From Hafnia paralvei ATCC 29927 (GTDB lineage Bacteria > Pseudomonadota > Gammaproteobacteria > Enterobacterales > Enterobacteriaceae), in the NCBI RefSeq assembly GCF_001655005.1, contig NZ_LXET01000010.1, forward strand, positions 1 through 64,000: a stretch of 64,000 nucleotides of DNA, given 5' to 3'. The position numbers and the translations under genes are program-made. Shown here one piece after another: positions 1 to 9,047 of the stretch (the first letter of the stretch is position 1; the number at the start of each line of letters is the position of its first letter). Under the pieces are notes generated by a model. That model was given only the letters and a program-made list of their open reading frames with translations, did not search any database and was not told the DNA's origin.

Positions 1-28
1 GACTCGGACGCCTGCACGGAGTGCATGT

Positions 29-94
29 AGGTTTCGGTGCTCTAGGCGTACGAAACCTTAACCGCACTCCAATGTTTAGGCGTACGAAACCTTA
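29..94. repeat. Short repeats downstream of leuD
   Basis: An 18-nt unit, TAGGCGTACGAAACCTTA, occurs twice in direct orientation (43-60 and 77-94). The first copy also forms an 8-bp inverted repeat with AGGTTTCG at 29-36. A close relative, GGCGGACGAAACCT, forms one arm of a perfect inverted repeat between ampE and the GH43 gene (45016-45029). The units lie just past the leuD stop, so they may form the 3' end of the leu transcript. No T-run typical of an intrinsic terminator follows them on the minus strand. Confidence 0.6.
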
Positions 95-135
95 CTTTGA
101 AATTGCATTCACGATCAGAACACTTCATTTTCCTC

Positions 136-753
136 TTACCGCAAAAACTCCGGTAATTTCCCCTCATATTCTGAAATAGCCGCCTCATGCTGCAACGTCA
201 ATCCAATGCTATCTAAACCATTCATCATGCAGTGGCGGCGGAAACTATCCAGCTCAAACGAATAGCTTTTATCTCCCGCTTGCACGGTTTGTGTTTCTAA
301 ATCAACGGTGAAACTCATCCCCGGTGCGGCTTCAACCTGTGCGAACAGTTCATCTATTTCGGCTTCGCTCAAGGTGACCGGCAGCAGCTGGTTATTGAAC
401 GAGTTACCGTAAAAAATATCGGCAAAACTCGGCGCAATAACCACTTTAAAGCCGTAGTCGGTCAGAGCCCATGGCGCATGTTCGCGAGAAGAGCCGCAGC
501 CGAAGTTTTCGCGCGTCAACAAAATGCTGGCACCTTTGAATTCGGGCTGATTCAGAATGAAGTCAGGATTTGGCTGCTGCCCCGCATCATCCAGAAAACG
601 CCAGTCGTTAAACAGGTGTTGACCAAAGCCGGTGCGAGTCACTTTTTGCAAAAACTGCTTAGGAATAATGGCGTCAGTATCGACGTTGGCGGCGTCTAAA
701 GGAACCACGATCCCACTATGTTTAATTAAACCAGACTGAGTAGATGTAGCCAT
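136..753 (-). CDS. leuD: 3-isopropylmalate dehydratase small subunit
   Basis: Small subunit of isopropylmalate isomerase, which with LeuC converts 2-isopropylmalate to 3-isopropylmalate in leucine synthesis. It is a cytoplasmic protein of 205 residues, close to the usual size of about 201. It carries the swivel-domain motifs of the family: DTDAIIPKQFL near residue 25 and the GCGSSREHAPWAL stretch near residue 85 that helps bind substrate. It is the last gene of leuABCD, 14 bp after leuC, with a Shine-Dalgarno-like GGAGCACTCTTC just before ATG. The sequence is near-identical in pattern to enterobacterial LeuD, so the assignment is firm. Confidence 0.97.
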   Translation of the reverse strand: MATSTQSGLIKHSGIVVPLDAANVDTDAIIPKQFLQKVTRTGFGQHLFNDWRFLDDAGQQPNPDFILNQPEFKGASILLTRENFGCGSSREHAPWALTDYGFKVVIAPSFADIFYGNSFNNQLLPVTLSEAEIDELFAQVEAAPGMSFTVDLETQTVQAGDKSYSFELDSFRRHCMMNGLDSIGLTLQHEAAISEYEGKLPEFLR

Positions 754-767
754 GAAGAGTGCTCCTG

Positions 768-2180
768 TTAGACCGCTGCGGTCGCTAATTCACGAATATC
801 GGCAAAGTGTCCGCTCACGGCTGCCGCTGCGGCCATGGCAGGGCTAACTAAATGAGTACGACCACCGCGGCCCTGACGTCCCTCAAAGTTACGGTTGCTA
901 GTAGATGCACAACGTTCACCCGGATTCAGGCGGTCGTTATTCATCGCCAAGCACATGGAACAGCCCGGCAAACGCCATTCGAAACCGGCTTCGATGAAAA
1001 TCTTGTCTAAACCTTCTGACTCCGCTTGGGCTTTTACTGGCCCCGAGCCGGGAACGACGATGGCTTGTACGCCATTGGCAACTTTACGGCCTTTGGCTAT
1101 TGCCGCTGCCTCACGTAAATCTTCAATGCGTGAGTTGGTGCAGGAGCCGATGAATACTTTGTCGATCGCGACGTCGGTCAACTTAACACCTGCTGCTAAA
1201 TCCATGTAGGCCAGCGCTTTTTCCGCCGAGGCGCGTTCAATAGGATCGCTGAAGGATTCGGGCGTTGGGATAGGCTGATTAATCGCAATCACCTGTCCTG
1301 GGTTGGTTCCCCAGGTTACCTGCGGTGCAATCTCGCCTGCGTTCAACGTGATGATGGCGTCGAATTGAGCACCTGCATCGGATTTCAACGTACGCCAGTA
1401 CTCGACGGCTTTTTCCCAGTTATCACCCTGTGGGGCAAACTGACGCCCTTTCAGATAGGTGAACGTGGTTTCATCTGGCGCAACCAGACCCGCTTTAGCG
1501 CCCATCTCAATGGCCATATTACACAGCGTCATCCGGCCTTCCATTGACAGTGCTTCAACGGCTTTGCCACAGAACTCGACAACATGTCCGGTACCGCCCG
1601 CGTGACCGATTTTTCCAATCACGGCCAAAACGATATCTTTGGCCGTGATGCCTTCTGCCGCATCGCCGATAATTTCAATTTTCATGGTCTTCGCCCGCCC
1701 CTGTTTCAAGGTTTGCGTGGCTAAAACATGTTCAACTTCAGAGGTCCCAATGCCGAAAGCCAGTGCGCCAAATGCACCGTGAGTTGCCGTGTGAGAGTCA
1801 CCACAGACGATAGTATTGCCCGGCAGCGTCATTCCTTGTTCTGGCCCGATGACGTGAACAATGCCTTGGAATGGATGATTCAGATCATACAGTTGAACCC
1901 CAAATTCCTTGCAGTTTTTCATCAACTCTTGCATTTGGATGCGTGCCATATCGCCGCAGGCATTAATGTCTTTAGTCTGCGTTGATACGTTGTGATCCAT
2001 GGTGGCAAAGGTTTTACTTGTTTGGCGTACCGGACGCCCCATCGCGCGCAGGCCGTCAAACGCCTGTGGAGAAGTCACTTCATGCACCAAGTGGCGGTCG
2101 ATATACAACAGTGGCGTTTCGTTTTTAGCTTCATAAACCACGTGTGTATCAAACAGTTTCTGATATAAAGTTTTCGCCAT
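768..2180 (-). CDS. leuC: 3-isopropylmalate dehydratase large subunit
   Basis: Catalytic large subunit of isopropylmalate isomerase, an aconitase-superfamily enzyme that binds a [4Fe-4S] cluster. It has 470 residues against 466 in E. coli. The cluster ligands are visible: one Cys in IGSCTNSR (about residue 347) and two in GCSMC (about 407-410). The substrate-binding GDSHTATHGAFG motif lies near residue 130. Leucine biosynthesis, cytoplasm, in complex with LeuD. The start codon lies only 2 bp after the leuB stop, so the two genes are translationally close. Confidence 0.97.
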   Translation of the reverse strand: MAKTLYQKLFDTHVVYEAKNETPLLYIDRHLVHEVTSPQAFDGLRAMGRPVRQTSKTFATMDHNVSTQTKDINACGDMARIQMQELMKNCKEFGVQLYDLNHPFQGIVHVIGPEQGMTLPGNTIVCGDSHTATHGAFGALAFGIGTSEVEHVLATQTLKQGRAKTMKIEIIGDAAEGITAKDIVLAVIGKIGHAGGTGHVVEFCGKAVEALSMEGRMTLCNMAIEMGAKAGLVAPDETTFTYLKGRQFAPQGDNWEKAVEYWRTLKSDAGAQFDAIITLNAGEIAPQVTWGTNPGQVIAINQPIPTPESFSDPIERASAEKALAYMDLAAGVKLTDVAIDKVFIGSCTNSRIEDLREAAAIAKGRKVANGVQAIVVPGSGPVKAQAESEGLDKIFIEAGFEWRLPGCSMCLAMNNDRLNPGERCASTSNRNFEGRQGRGGRTHLVSPAMAAAAAVSGHFADIRELATAAV

Positions 2181-2182
2181 GA

Positions 2183-3274
2183 TCAGGCCTCCTGAGCGAT
2201 AAAGCGGGCGATGACATCACCCATTTCTGAGGTTGAAATAGCCTGACCATCACCGGCTAAATCACCAGTGCGGAAGCCTTGTTCTAATGCTTTGTTTACC
2301 GCTTGCTCTACGGCGTTGGCCGCGTCGTCAGCGTTCAGGCTGTAACGCAGCAGCAGGGCGAATGACAGAATTTGTGCGATAGGGTTGGCAATGTTTTTGC
2401 CCGCGATGTCTGGCGCAGAGCCGCCCGCAGGCTCATACAGGCCAAAGCCTTGTTCGTTCAAACTGGCGGAAGGCAACATCCCCATAGAGCCAGTGATCAT
2501 GGCACACTCGTCAGACAGAATATCGCCAAAGATATTGGAGCACAGCATCACGTCAAACTGCGAAGGGTCTTTGATCAACTGCATGGTGGCGTTGTCGATG
2601 TACATGTGATTTAACGCGACATCTGGATAGTCTTTGCCAATCTCGGTAGCAATTTCGCGCCACAAAATAGAACTTTGCAATACGTTAGCTTTGTCGATTG
2701 AGGTCACTTTTCCACGGCGCTTACGGGCAGCTTCGAAGGCGATACGCGCGATGCGTTCAATCTCGAAACGGTGGTATACCTCGGTATCAAACGCACGCTC
2801 ATGCATTCCCTGACCTTCACGGCCTTTCGGTTGGCCGAAGTAGATACCGCCGGTCAATTCGCGCACGCACAGGATATCAAAGCCGCGTGCGGCAATATCG
2901 CTGCGCAGCGGGCAGAATTCTTCTAAACCTTCATATAAACGCGCTGGGCGCAGATTGCTAAACAGCTTGAAGTGTTTACGCAGTGGCAATAAGGCTCCGC
3001 GTTCTGGCTGCTGCGCCGGTGGCAGATTTTCCCACTTGGGGCCCCCGACGGAGCCAAACAAAATAGCGCTGGCTTGTTCGCAGCCTGCGATGGTTGCCGC
3101 CGGCAGGGGTGTGCCATGCTTGTCGATTGCCGCACCACCAACGTCATATTCGCTGGTGGAGATACGCAGGCCAAAGCGCTGACGTACGGCGTCGATGGTT
3201 TTGTAGGCCTGAGCCATGATTTCTGGACCGATGCCGTCTCCGGGTAAAACGGCGATGTGATGTGTTTTGCTCAT
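2183..3274 (-). CDS. leuB: 3-isopropylmalate dehydrogenase
   Basis: NAD-dependent oxidative decarboxylase that converts 3-isopropylmalate to 2-ketoisocaproate in leucine synthesis. It has 363 residues, the usual length. Family motifs seen include the N-terminal LPGDGIGPE, the substrate-binding arginine region around NLRPARLY, and the metal/cofactor stretch with SNIFGDILSDE and the adenine-binding EPAGGSAPDIAGKNIANP. The ATG follows the leuA stop by 2 bp. Third from the end of the leuABCD operon. Confidence 0.97.
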   Translation of the reverse strand: MSKTHHIAVLPGDGIGPEIMAQAYKTIDAVRQRFGLRISTSEYDVGGAAIDKHGTPLPAATIAGCEQASAILFGSVGGPKWENLPPAQQPERGALLPLRKHFKLFSNLRPARLYEGLEEFCPLRSDIAARGFDILCVRELTGGIYFGQPKGREGQGMHERAFDTEVYHRFEIERIARIAFEAARKRRGKVTSIDKANVLQSSILWREIATEIGKDYPDVALNHMYIDNATMQLIKDPSQFDVMLCSNIFGDILSDECAMITGSMGMLPSASLNEQGFGLYEPAGGSAPDIAGKNIANPIAQILSFALLLRYSLNADDAANAVEQAVNKALEQGFRTGDLAGDGQAISTSEMGDVIARFIAQEA

Positions 3275-3276
3275 GA

Positions 3277-4863
3277 TTAGACGGCTTCCTGATTAGAATG
3301 TGATGATGTTGTTTGTGTCTGGTGGATGCGTTGTTTTTCTTTTTCCACCTGTTGTGCACGCCAGATATTGTTCAGAACGTTAATTAACGCCAGAGCTGAT
3401 GACTCAACGATGTCCGTTGTGATGCCAACGCCGTGAAAGCGACGACCATTATAATTAGCGACGATATCCACCTGACCCAGCGCATCTTTACCTTGGCCTT
3501 TGGCTGACAGCTGATATTTGACGATATCAATGTCATAACCGGCGATACGGTTGATAGCCTGATATACCGCATCAACAGGGCCATTACCGGTCGCAGCTTC
3601 GGCGCTAATTTCTCCTCCGATATTCAGTTTTACCGAGGCTGTAGCCATTACGCTGGTGCCAGATTGCACGCTGAAGTAGTCCAAACGGAAATGCTCAGGC
3701 TCTTCTTGCTGTTTATTGATGAAAGCTAAGGCTTCTAAGTCGTAGTCGAAAACTTGACCTTTTTTATCAGCCAGCTTCAGGAAAGCGTCATACAGAGTAT
3801 CCAGATTGAAGTCGGTGCCTTCGCGATATCCCATCTCTTCCATATGATGCTTCACCGCGGCGCGTCCGGATCGTGAGGTCAGATTCAGCTGTACCTGATT
3901 CAGACCAATCGATTCTGGCGTCATGATTTCGTAGTTTTCGCGGTTTTTCAGCACGCCGTCTTGGTGAATACCTGATGAGTGGGCAAAAGCGTTAGAACCG
4001 ACGATGGCTTTGTTGCCAGGGATGGGCATATTGCACATTTGGCTGACAAACTGGCTAGTACGATAGATTTCCTGATGATGAATATTGGTGTGGACGCCCA
4101 GCATTTCGGAACGAGTGCGGATGGCCATAATGACCTCTTCCAACGCACAGTTTCCAGCACGTTCACCGATACCATTGATCGTCCCTTCGACCTGACGAGC
4201 CCCCGCTTGTACGGCAGTAATAGAGTTAGCGACCGACATCCCTAAATCATCGTGACAGTGTACGGAGATAATGGCTTTATCTATGTTTGGAACTCGCTCG
4301 TACAAATTGGTGATGATGCCACCAAATTGATACGGCGTGGTATAGCCAACGGTATCGGGAATATTGATGGTCGTCGCGCCGGCTTTGATCGCCGCTTCCA
4401 CGATGCGGCACAGATTGTCTAACGGAGTGCGGCCCGCGTCTTCACAGGAAAATTCGACGTCGTCAGTATAATTGCGAGCGCGTTTGACAGAATGTACCGC
4501 CATCGCGACCACATCTTCAAAGGACTTTTTCAGTTTAGATTCAACATGTAACGTTGAGGTAGCCAAAAAGACATGGATGCGGAAGGCTTCAGCCACGCGC
4601 AGCGCTTCAGCCGCAACGTCGATATCTTTATCTACGCATCGCGCTAAACCACAGACTCGGCTATTTTTGATGTTGCGTGCGATGGTCTGTACTGATTCAA
4701 AATCGCCAGGTGAAGAAACGGGAAAGCCAACCTCCATCACGTCAACGCCCATGCGCTCTAAGGCCATTGCGATCTGCATCTTTTCTTTGACGCTCAGGCT
4801 GGCTTGTAACGCTTGTTCACCATCGCGCAGCGTGGTGTCGAAAATAATGACTTGTTGGCTCAT
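3277..4863 (-). CDS. leuA: 2-isopropylmalate synthase
   Basis: First committed enzyme of leucine synthesis: condenses acetyl-CoA with 2-ketoisovalerate. It has 528 residues (523 in E. coli). The TIM-barrel catalytic domain opens with DTTLRDGEQ (Arg13-Asp14), and the metal-binding HxH lies in SVHCHDDLGMS near residue 205. The C-terminal LeuA regulatory domain (about 390-510) is the known site of leucine feedback inhibition. It is the first structural gene of the operon, behind the leuL leader and attenuator. The C-terminus is a few residues longer than the E. coli form and ends in a Gln/Thr/Ser-rich tail. Confidence 0.97.
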   Translation of the reverse strand: MSQQVIIFDTTLRDGEQALQASLSVKEKMQIAMALERMGVDVMEVGFPVSSPGDFESVQTIARNIKNSRVCGLARCVDKDIDVAAEALRVAEAFRIHVFLATSTLHVESKLKKSFEDVVAMAVHSVKRARNYTDDVEFSCEDAGRTPLDNLCRIVEAAIKAGATTINIPDTVGYTTPYQFGGIITNLYERVPNIDKAIISVHCHDDLGMSVANSITAVQAGARQVEGTINGIGERAGNCALEEVIMAIRTRSEMLGVHTNIHHQEIYRTSQFVSQMCNMPIPGNKAIVGSNAFAHSSGIHQDGVLKNRENYEIMTPESIGLNQVQLNLTSRSGRAAVKHHMEEMGYREGTDFNLDTLYDAFLKLADKKGQVFDYDLEALAFINKQQEEPEHFRLDYFSVQSGTSVMATASVKLNIGGEISAEAATGNGPVDAVYQAINRIAGYDIDIVKYQLSAKGQGKDALGQVDIVANYNGRRFHGVGITTDIVESSALALINVLNNIWRAQQVEKEKQRIHQTQTTSSHSNQEAV

Positions 4864-4931
4864 GCAGGTTGCTCCTCGCAGTTTTTATTAACTCATCAGT
4901 TTTTATTAACGCGTTGCGCTGCTTTTGATGC

Positions 4932-4960
4932 AAAAAAAAGCCCGCGCATTTGCGCGGGCT
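4932..4960 (-). terminator. leu operon attenuator
   Basis: A perfect 10-bp GC-rich stem (4939-4948 with 4951-4960), read on the minus strand, is followed by an uninterrupted run of eight U (4932-4939 region). It sits between the Leu-rich leader peptide and leuA, exactly where the leu attenuator is found in enterobacteria. Stalling at leader Leu codons would favour the antiterminator. Confidence 0.93.
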
Positions 4961-4979
4961 TTCTTGTGTTTGGTTGGAA

Positions 4980-5063
4980 TCAGTTTTGATTACCGCCCAC
5001 AGGCTCACCGCGCAAATTGGATGCGAGAAGGAGGAGGCCTAGGAGACGAGTCATCTTGATCAT
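4980..5063 (-). CDS. leuL: leu operon leader peptide
   Basis: A 27-codon reading frame on the minus strand. I translated it by hand as MIKMTRLLGLLLLASN followed by LRGEPVGGNQN. It has RLLGLLLL with consecutive CTC CTC CTT CTC Leu codons and a C-terminal RGxPVGGxQ, the same plan as the E. coli leader. A GAGCGGA ribosome-binding site lies 5 nt before the first ATG; the internal Met4 is an alternative start. It is 16 bp or more upstream of the attenuator stem. Its translation senses charged leucyl-tRNA and controls transcription into leuABCD. Confidence 0.9.
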   Translation of the reverse strand: MIKMTRLLGLLLLASNLRGEPVGGNQN

Positions 5064-5106
5064 GTGATTCCGCTCTTAATCTGGGTGAATAAACTCAATG
5101 CTTAAA

Positions 5107-5135
5107 GTGATACTGGATAGCGGTAACCTTGTCAA
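5107..5135 (-). promoter_or_regulatory. leuLABCD promoter
   Basis: Read on the minus strand: a perfect -35 TTGACA (5130-5135), a 17-bp spacer and a -10 TATCAC (5107-5112). The predicted start would lie about 35 nt before leuL. Position and sequence match the leu promoter plan of enterobacteria. Confidence 0.8.
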
Positions 5136-5636
5136 CGGCTATTTAGTTGAGTGAAGAAAACTCATCTTCTTGCGCGATAGTGATTAATGTTCCCGTTGTC
5201 ATGTAATACAGAATTGTGAAGTTCCTTCAATCTTTATTCGAAACATTAGTGTGCTAATTGCGTTCGGCTTATTCTATAGCTTCATGCGTTTTTATTGTAA
5301 CTAATTGGATGAGAACAGTATTTCCATAAATATACATGGGTATTATTCATTGTTATTTAATCATTGCTTCCTTGAATTTTAAGTACAACTAAATCATTAA
5401 TCAGTAGAATGTATCAATATTGAATGAGTGGCTGCCTAATGAGTGATTGTTGTACTCGCATGTCATTGTAATTCGAATTGTATAAATTTATCTCAAATCA
5501 TGTGAGTGCTTTAATTCATAAAGCTTAATGGCTATCTATCATTTATGAATTCATTTGCCCTCAGAATTTTAATCAAACCGTAATGTCGTTTGTTTTAATT
5601 TCGACGTTAACAAAGTTATTTATATTAGGGTGATGT
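5136..5636. other. AT-rich leu-leuO intergenic region
   Basis: About 500 bp between the divergent leuL promoter and leuO. It is strongly AT-rich, unlike the flanking genes. No credible open reading frame or RNA gene was seen. AT-rich DNA upstream of leuO is the classic target of H-NS silencing in relatives; that role here is inferred from composition only. A leuO promoter must lie here, but I cannot choose one. Confidence 0.5.
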
Positions 5637-6590
5637 ATGTCAGCACAAAGTGAAGTTATGTCATTGGCCGAGAATGGAAGTACAGAACTGGTTCAGTTAA
5701 GAAACGTTGATCTTAATTTGCTTACCGTTTTTGATGCGGTAATGCAGGTGCAAAATATTACCCGAGCGGCACATGCTTTGGGCATGTCTCAACCCGCAGT
5801 AAGTAATGCCGTTGCTCGCTTAAAAGTGATGTTCAATGATGAACTGTTTATGCGCTATGGCCGAGGTATTCAGCCAACTCATCGTGCATATCAGCTGTTT
5901 GGTTCGGTTCGTCAGGCATTGCAGATTGTACAGAACGAACTCCCAGGTTCAGGTTTTAATCCGCTGATCAGCGAAAGAGTTTTCAATGTTGCAATTTGTA
6001 GCCCATTAGATATTCGCTTAACAGCGAAGCTGTTTAATCAGATCAAAGATAGCGCTTCCCATGTTCAATTACATTTAAACTCATCGGTGAATGAAAATAT
6101 TGAGCGTAAATTACGTTATCAAGAAAAAGACTTCCTGATCAGTTACAGCCGTTTTGAAAGTGATGAATATTCCTGTGAGCCGTTATTCAAAGATGAGTTT
6201 GTTTTAGCGGTATCCAAAAATCACCCGCGTATTAATAATATGGTTAGCGCTCAGCAGTTATTGGTTGAGCAGCATGCGGTTGTTGGATTAAATCTCTTCT
6301 CATCGCTGAGTCGTGGTTATTATGAGTCTAGTGAATTAGCACGCTGCATTGCATATCAAGGTACTGATATGAATAGCGTATTGAGCGTTGTTTCTAAAAC
6401 AGAAATGGTTGCTATTGCACCTCGTTGGCTTGTCGAAGAATACGCTGAGCATTTGAATCTCTCTGCCGTGCTTCTGAGTGATATCGAAAGAGAGCGTACC
6501 TGCTACCTGAGCTGGCACCATGCGGCAGAGCGTGACAGCGGTCACCAGTGGATGAAGTCAGTCCTCAGCGAGTTTGGTAGTAAGTTTTAA
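5637..6590 (+). CDS. leuO: LysR-type regulator LeuO
   Basis: LysR-family transcription factor, known in enterobacteria as an antagonist of H-NS silencing and a regulator of many stress and virulence genes. It has 317 residues (314 in E. coli). The N-terminal winged helix-turn-helix (about residues 23-80) contains VDLNLLTVFDAVMQ and MSQPAVSNAVARLK. The C-terminal effector-binding domain follows. The first 20 residues vary, as in other LeuO proteins. An AGGG ribosome-binding site precedes ATG 5637. It is divergent from leuABCD, the standard arrangement. A terminator follows at 6622. Confidence 0.95.
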   Translation: MSAQSEVMSLAENGSTELVQLRNVDLNLLTVFDAVMQVQNITRAAHALGMSQPAVSNAVARLKVMFNDELFMRYGRGIQPTHRAYQLFGSVRQALQIVQNELPGSGFNPLISERVFNVAICSPLDIRLTAKLFNQIKDSASHVQLHLNSSVNENIERKLRYQEKDFLISYSRFESDEYSCEPLFKDEFVLAVSKNHPRINNMVSAQQLLVEQHAVVGLNLFSSLSRGYYESSELARCIAYQGTDMNSVLSVVSKTEMVAIAPRWLVEEYAEHLNLSAVLLSDIERERTCYLSWHHAAERDSGHQWMKSVLSEFGSKF

Positions 6591-6621
6591 TTATTAATTA
6601 ATTCAAAAATTGAAATTACAT

Positions 6622-6649
6622 AAAATGGAGAGCCCAGCTCTCCATTTTT
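6622..6649 (+). terminator. leuO terminator
   Basis: A 12-bp stem (AAAATGGAGAGC with GCTCTCCATTTT, 3-nt loop) ends in a T-run, about 30 nt after the leuO stop. It is a typical intrinsic terminator. Confidence 0.88.
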
Positions 6650-6952
6650 ATCTTTAGCACAATAGCTCATAAACTAGTGTTTTATACATCCTGAACCCTC
6701 TTTTCCCAGTTTTTTATGTTTTTCATTTTTTCGTCTATCGCGCCTAGATTTTCCATCTATGGTGTCGATGTCATGGCTATAAATCATTCAAAAAATCGAT
6801 CATAACTCACATTTATGGATTGAATAATCGTTGACCCGACAGCTAGAACAGGTAGACTTCCGCCAAAAGAGCGCACAGCTGTAAGCTGAATGAGATTTTT
6901 CACTTATATCTCATGGCGACTTCCACTTCGATAAATTCAATGAACTTCTTCT
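6650..6952. other. Intergenic region before the acyl-CoA ligase gene
   Basis: About 300 bp, AT-rich at the left end. I see no gene. It should hold the promoter of the downstream ligase gene, but no convincing -35/-10 pair or ribosome-binding site stood out. Confidence 0.4.
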
Positions 6953-8755
6953 ATGATCAATGAGTTAAATAAATACCATCTGGTTGAACGTATTCAGCAG
7001 CAGATCAAACATATTCCGCATCGCGTTGCGCTACGTGAATGGTCTGCTCACGGCGAAACACCCTATACTTGGCAGCAGGTCGGACTGCGCGTTGAAAAAT
7101 TGGCGCTGGCATTGTGTGCGCTAGGTGTTGATGTTCAGGAACGAGTGGCGATCTTTGCCCACAACTCGGTTTCATGGTCACTGATTGATCTAGCGATTTT
7201 ACACCTGCGTGCGATCACGGTTCCTGTTTACTCGACGAATACCGCAGCTCAGACGGCATTTGTTCTCAATGATGCAGACGTACGTATTTTGTTTGTTGAT
7301 GGTCAATCTCAATATAACGCGGCGCTAGCATTACGCGGAGTATGCCCTCAGCTTGAGCATATTATTGTTATGTCGGACAGTATCGACATGCAGGGCTGCG
7401 AAATTGCATGTACGCTAGATTCATTCGCGGCCAGTGCACAAGAACGCTTTTTACCTCTGTTAAAAGAACGTATTGAACAGGCTGACATGAGCGATCTGTT
7501 CACGCTGATCTACACATCAGGGACTACCGGTGAGCCGAAAGGCGTCATGCTGAATTACACCAATATGGGTGCTCAACTGCGTTTGCATGACGAACGTCTG
7601 ACCGTAACAGCAGAGGATGTGTCACTTTGTTTTCTGCCACTTTCGCACGTATTTGAACGCGCTTGGAGCTTCTATGTTATGCATAGTGGCGCGCAAAACG
7701 TGTATCTCAGCGATACCAATCAGGTACGCGAAGCGATGCAGTCAGTGAAACCAACAGTGATGTGTGCGGTGCCGCGTTTCTACGAGAAAATTTTCAGCGC
7801 CATCCATGAAAAAGTGGCACAGGCGAAATGGCATAAACGCGCCATGTTTAAGTGTGCAATTTGGGTAGGGGAGAAACGTTTCCTCACTGAACGAGCAGGC
7901 TGCAAGCCGAACGTCGTTTTATCAGCTATGCATAAGCTGGCTGATAAACTCGTGCTGAGCAAACTGCGCGGGATTTTGGGGGGACGCGTGCGATTTTTGC
8001 CTGCGGCTGGGGCAAAACTGGATGATAACGTTATTCTCTTCTTCCAAGCATTGGGCGCAAATATTAAATATGGCTATGGCATGACAGAAACCTGCGCCAC
8101 AGTATCTTGTTGGGAAGAGAACGATTTCCGCTTTGGTTCTATCGGCAAACCTCTGCCCGATGTTGAAGTTCGCATTGGCCACGAAAATGAAATCCAAGTG
8201 CGCGGACCGATTGTTATGTGCGGTTACTACAACAAACCGTTAGAAACTGCGGCAACCTTTACGGAAGATGGCTGGCTGAAAACGGGCGATGCGGGGGCAT
8301 TAGATGAAAATGGCAACTTGTTTATTACTGAGCGCCTAAAAGATCTGATGAAAACCTCCAATGGTAAATACATTGCGCCACAAATGGTGGAAGGTACGCT
8401 AGCACAGGATCGTTTTATTGAGCAGGTTGCCGTGATCGCCGACGCAAGAAAGTTTGTGTCTGCCTTGATCGTGCCTTGTTTCGAATCGCTGGAAGAGTAC
8501 GCCAAGTCGATCAACTTAAAATATCACGATCGTCTGGATTTACTCCGTCATAGCCATATTGTAGAAATGTTTGATCAGCGTCTACGTGAGATGCAAAAGG
8601 GTTTAGCGAAGTTTGAGCAGGTTAAGCGTTTTACGCTGCTGCCCGAAGCTTTCTCGATGGAGCAGGGAGAACTAACCCCAACCCTGAAACTGCGGCGAAA
8701 AATTATTAATTCTCGCTATCAGATGGAAATCGAGTCCATGTATTTGGAACATTAA
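6953..8755 (+). CDS. FadD-like long-chain acyl-CoA ligase
   Basis: A 600-residue AMP-forming ligase of the ANL superfamily, most like the FadD15 type of long-chain fatty acid-CoA synthetases. Such enzymes activate a carboxylic acid with ATP to an acyl-adenylate and then form the CoA thioester. The phosphate-binding motif YTSGTTGEPKGV lies near residues 187-198, the A5 motif YGMTET near 375, the KTGDAG motif near 445, and the hinge/lysine region with ITERLKDLMKTSNGKYIAP near 465-480. The start codon has no good ribosome-binding site, so translation may be weak or start elsewhere. It sits alone between leuO and ilvI, with its own terminator. In E. coli those two genes are adjacent. The substrate is not evident from sequence. 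Confidence 0.85.
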   Translation: MINELNKYHLVERIQQQIKHIPHRVALREWSAHGETPYTWQQVGLRVEKLALALCALGVDVQERVAIFAHNSVSWSLIDLAILHLRAITVPVYSTNTAAQTAFVLNDADVRILFVDGQSQYNAALALRGVCPQLEHIIVMSDSIDMQGCEIACTLDSFAASAQERFLPLLKERIEQADMSDLFTLIYTSGTTGEPKGVMLNYTNMGAQLRLHDERLTVTAEDVSLCFLPLSHVFERAWSFYVMHSGAQNVYLSDTNQVREAMQSVKPTVMCAVPRFYEKIFSAIHEKVAQAKWHKRAMFKCAIWVGEKRFLTERAGCKPNVVLSAMHKLADKLVLSKLRGILGGRVRFLPAAGAKLDDNVILFFQALGANIKYGYGMTETCATVSCWEENDFRFGSIGKPLPDVEVRIGHENEIQVRGPIVMCGYYNKPLETAATFTEDGWLKTGDAGALDENGNLFITERLKDLMKTSNGKYIAPQMVEGTLAQDRFIEQVAVIADARKFVSALIVPCFESLEEYAKSINLKYHDRLDLLRHSHIVEMFDQRLREMQKGLAKFEQVKRFTLLPEAFSMEQGELTPTLKLRRKIINSRYQMEIESMYLEH

Positions 8756-8774
8756 TTTCTATCACTGTGGTATC

Positions 8775-8807
8775 AACGGCCAGCGCTTCTGCTGGCCGTT
8801 TTCTTTT
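8775..8807 (+). terminator. Acyl-CoA ligase gene terminator
   Basis: A perfect 10-bp stem, AACGGCCAGC with GCTGGCCGTT, 6-nt loop, followed by TTCTTTT. It begins 20 bp after the stop codon at 8755. Confidence 0.9.
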
Positions 8808-9047
8808 CGTGTGGTATCACAGACTATCTTTTAGGGCTGAGAATGATTTAGTTCTGTAATTTAGTCACCTGCAGCGATAAGCGCGGAGCTAACCCCTTAC
8901 TCTTAGCGTTTTATGCCTAAAAAAATCAAGAATCCAGCAAGGTTACAATTCCTCCACTTTTGCTTCTGAGTTTGCCGTTTGCGCACTTGTTATTCCCACG
9001 TTAAGGTAATAAATCAAACACAACACATAAAAACAGGGATAAACCCT
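8808..9047. other. ilvIH upstream region
   Basis: Intergenic sequence before the repeat element. It should contain the ilvIH promoter, which is Lrp-regulated in relatives. A weak candidate is TTGTTA (8987-8992), 17-bp spacer, TAAATC (9010-9015). If correct, the transcript would run through the element at 9048-9174 before reaching ilvI. No reading frame here looks coding. Confidence 0.35.
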
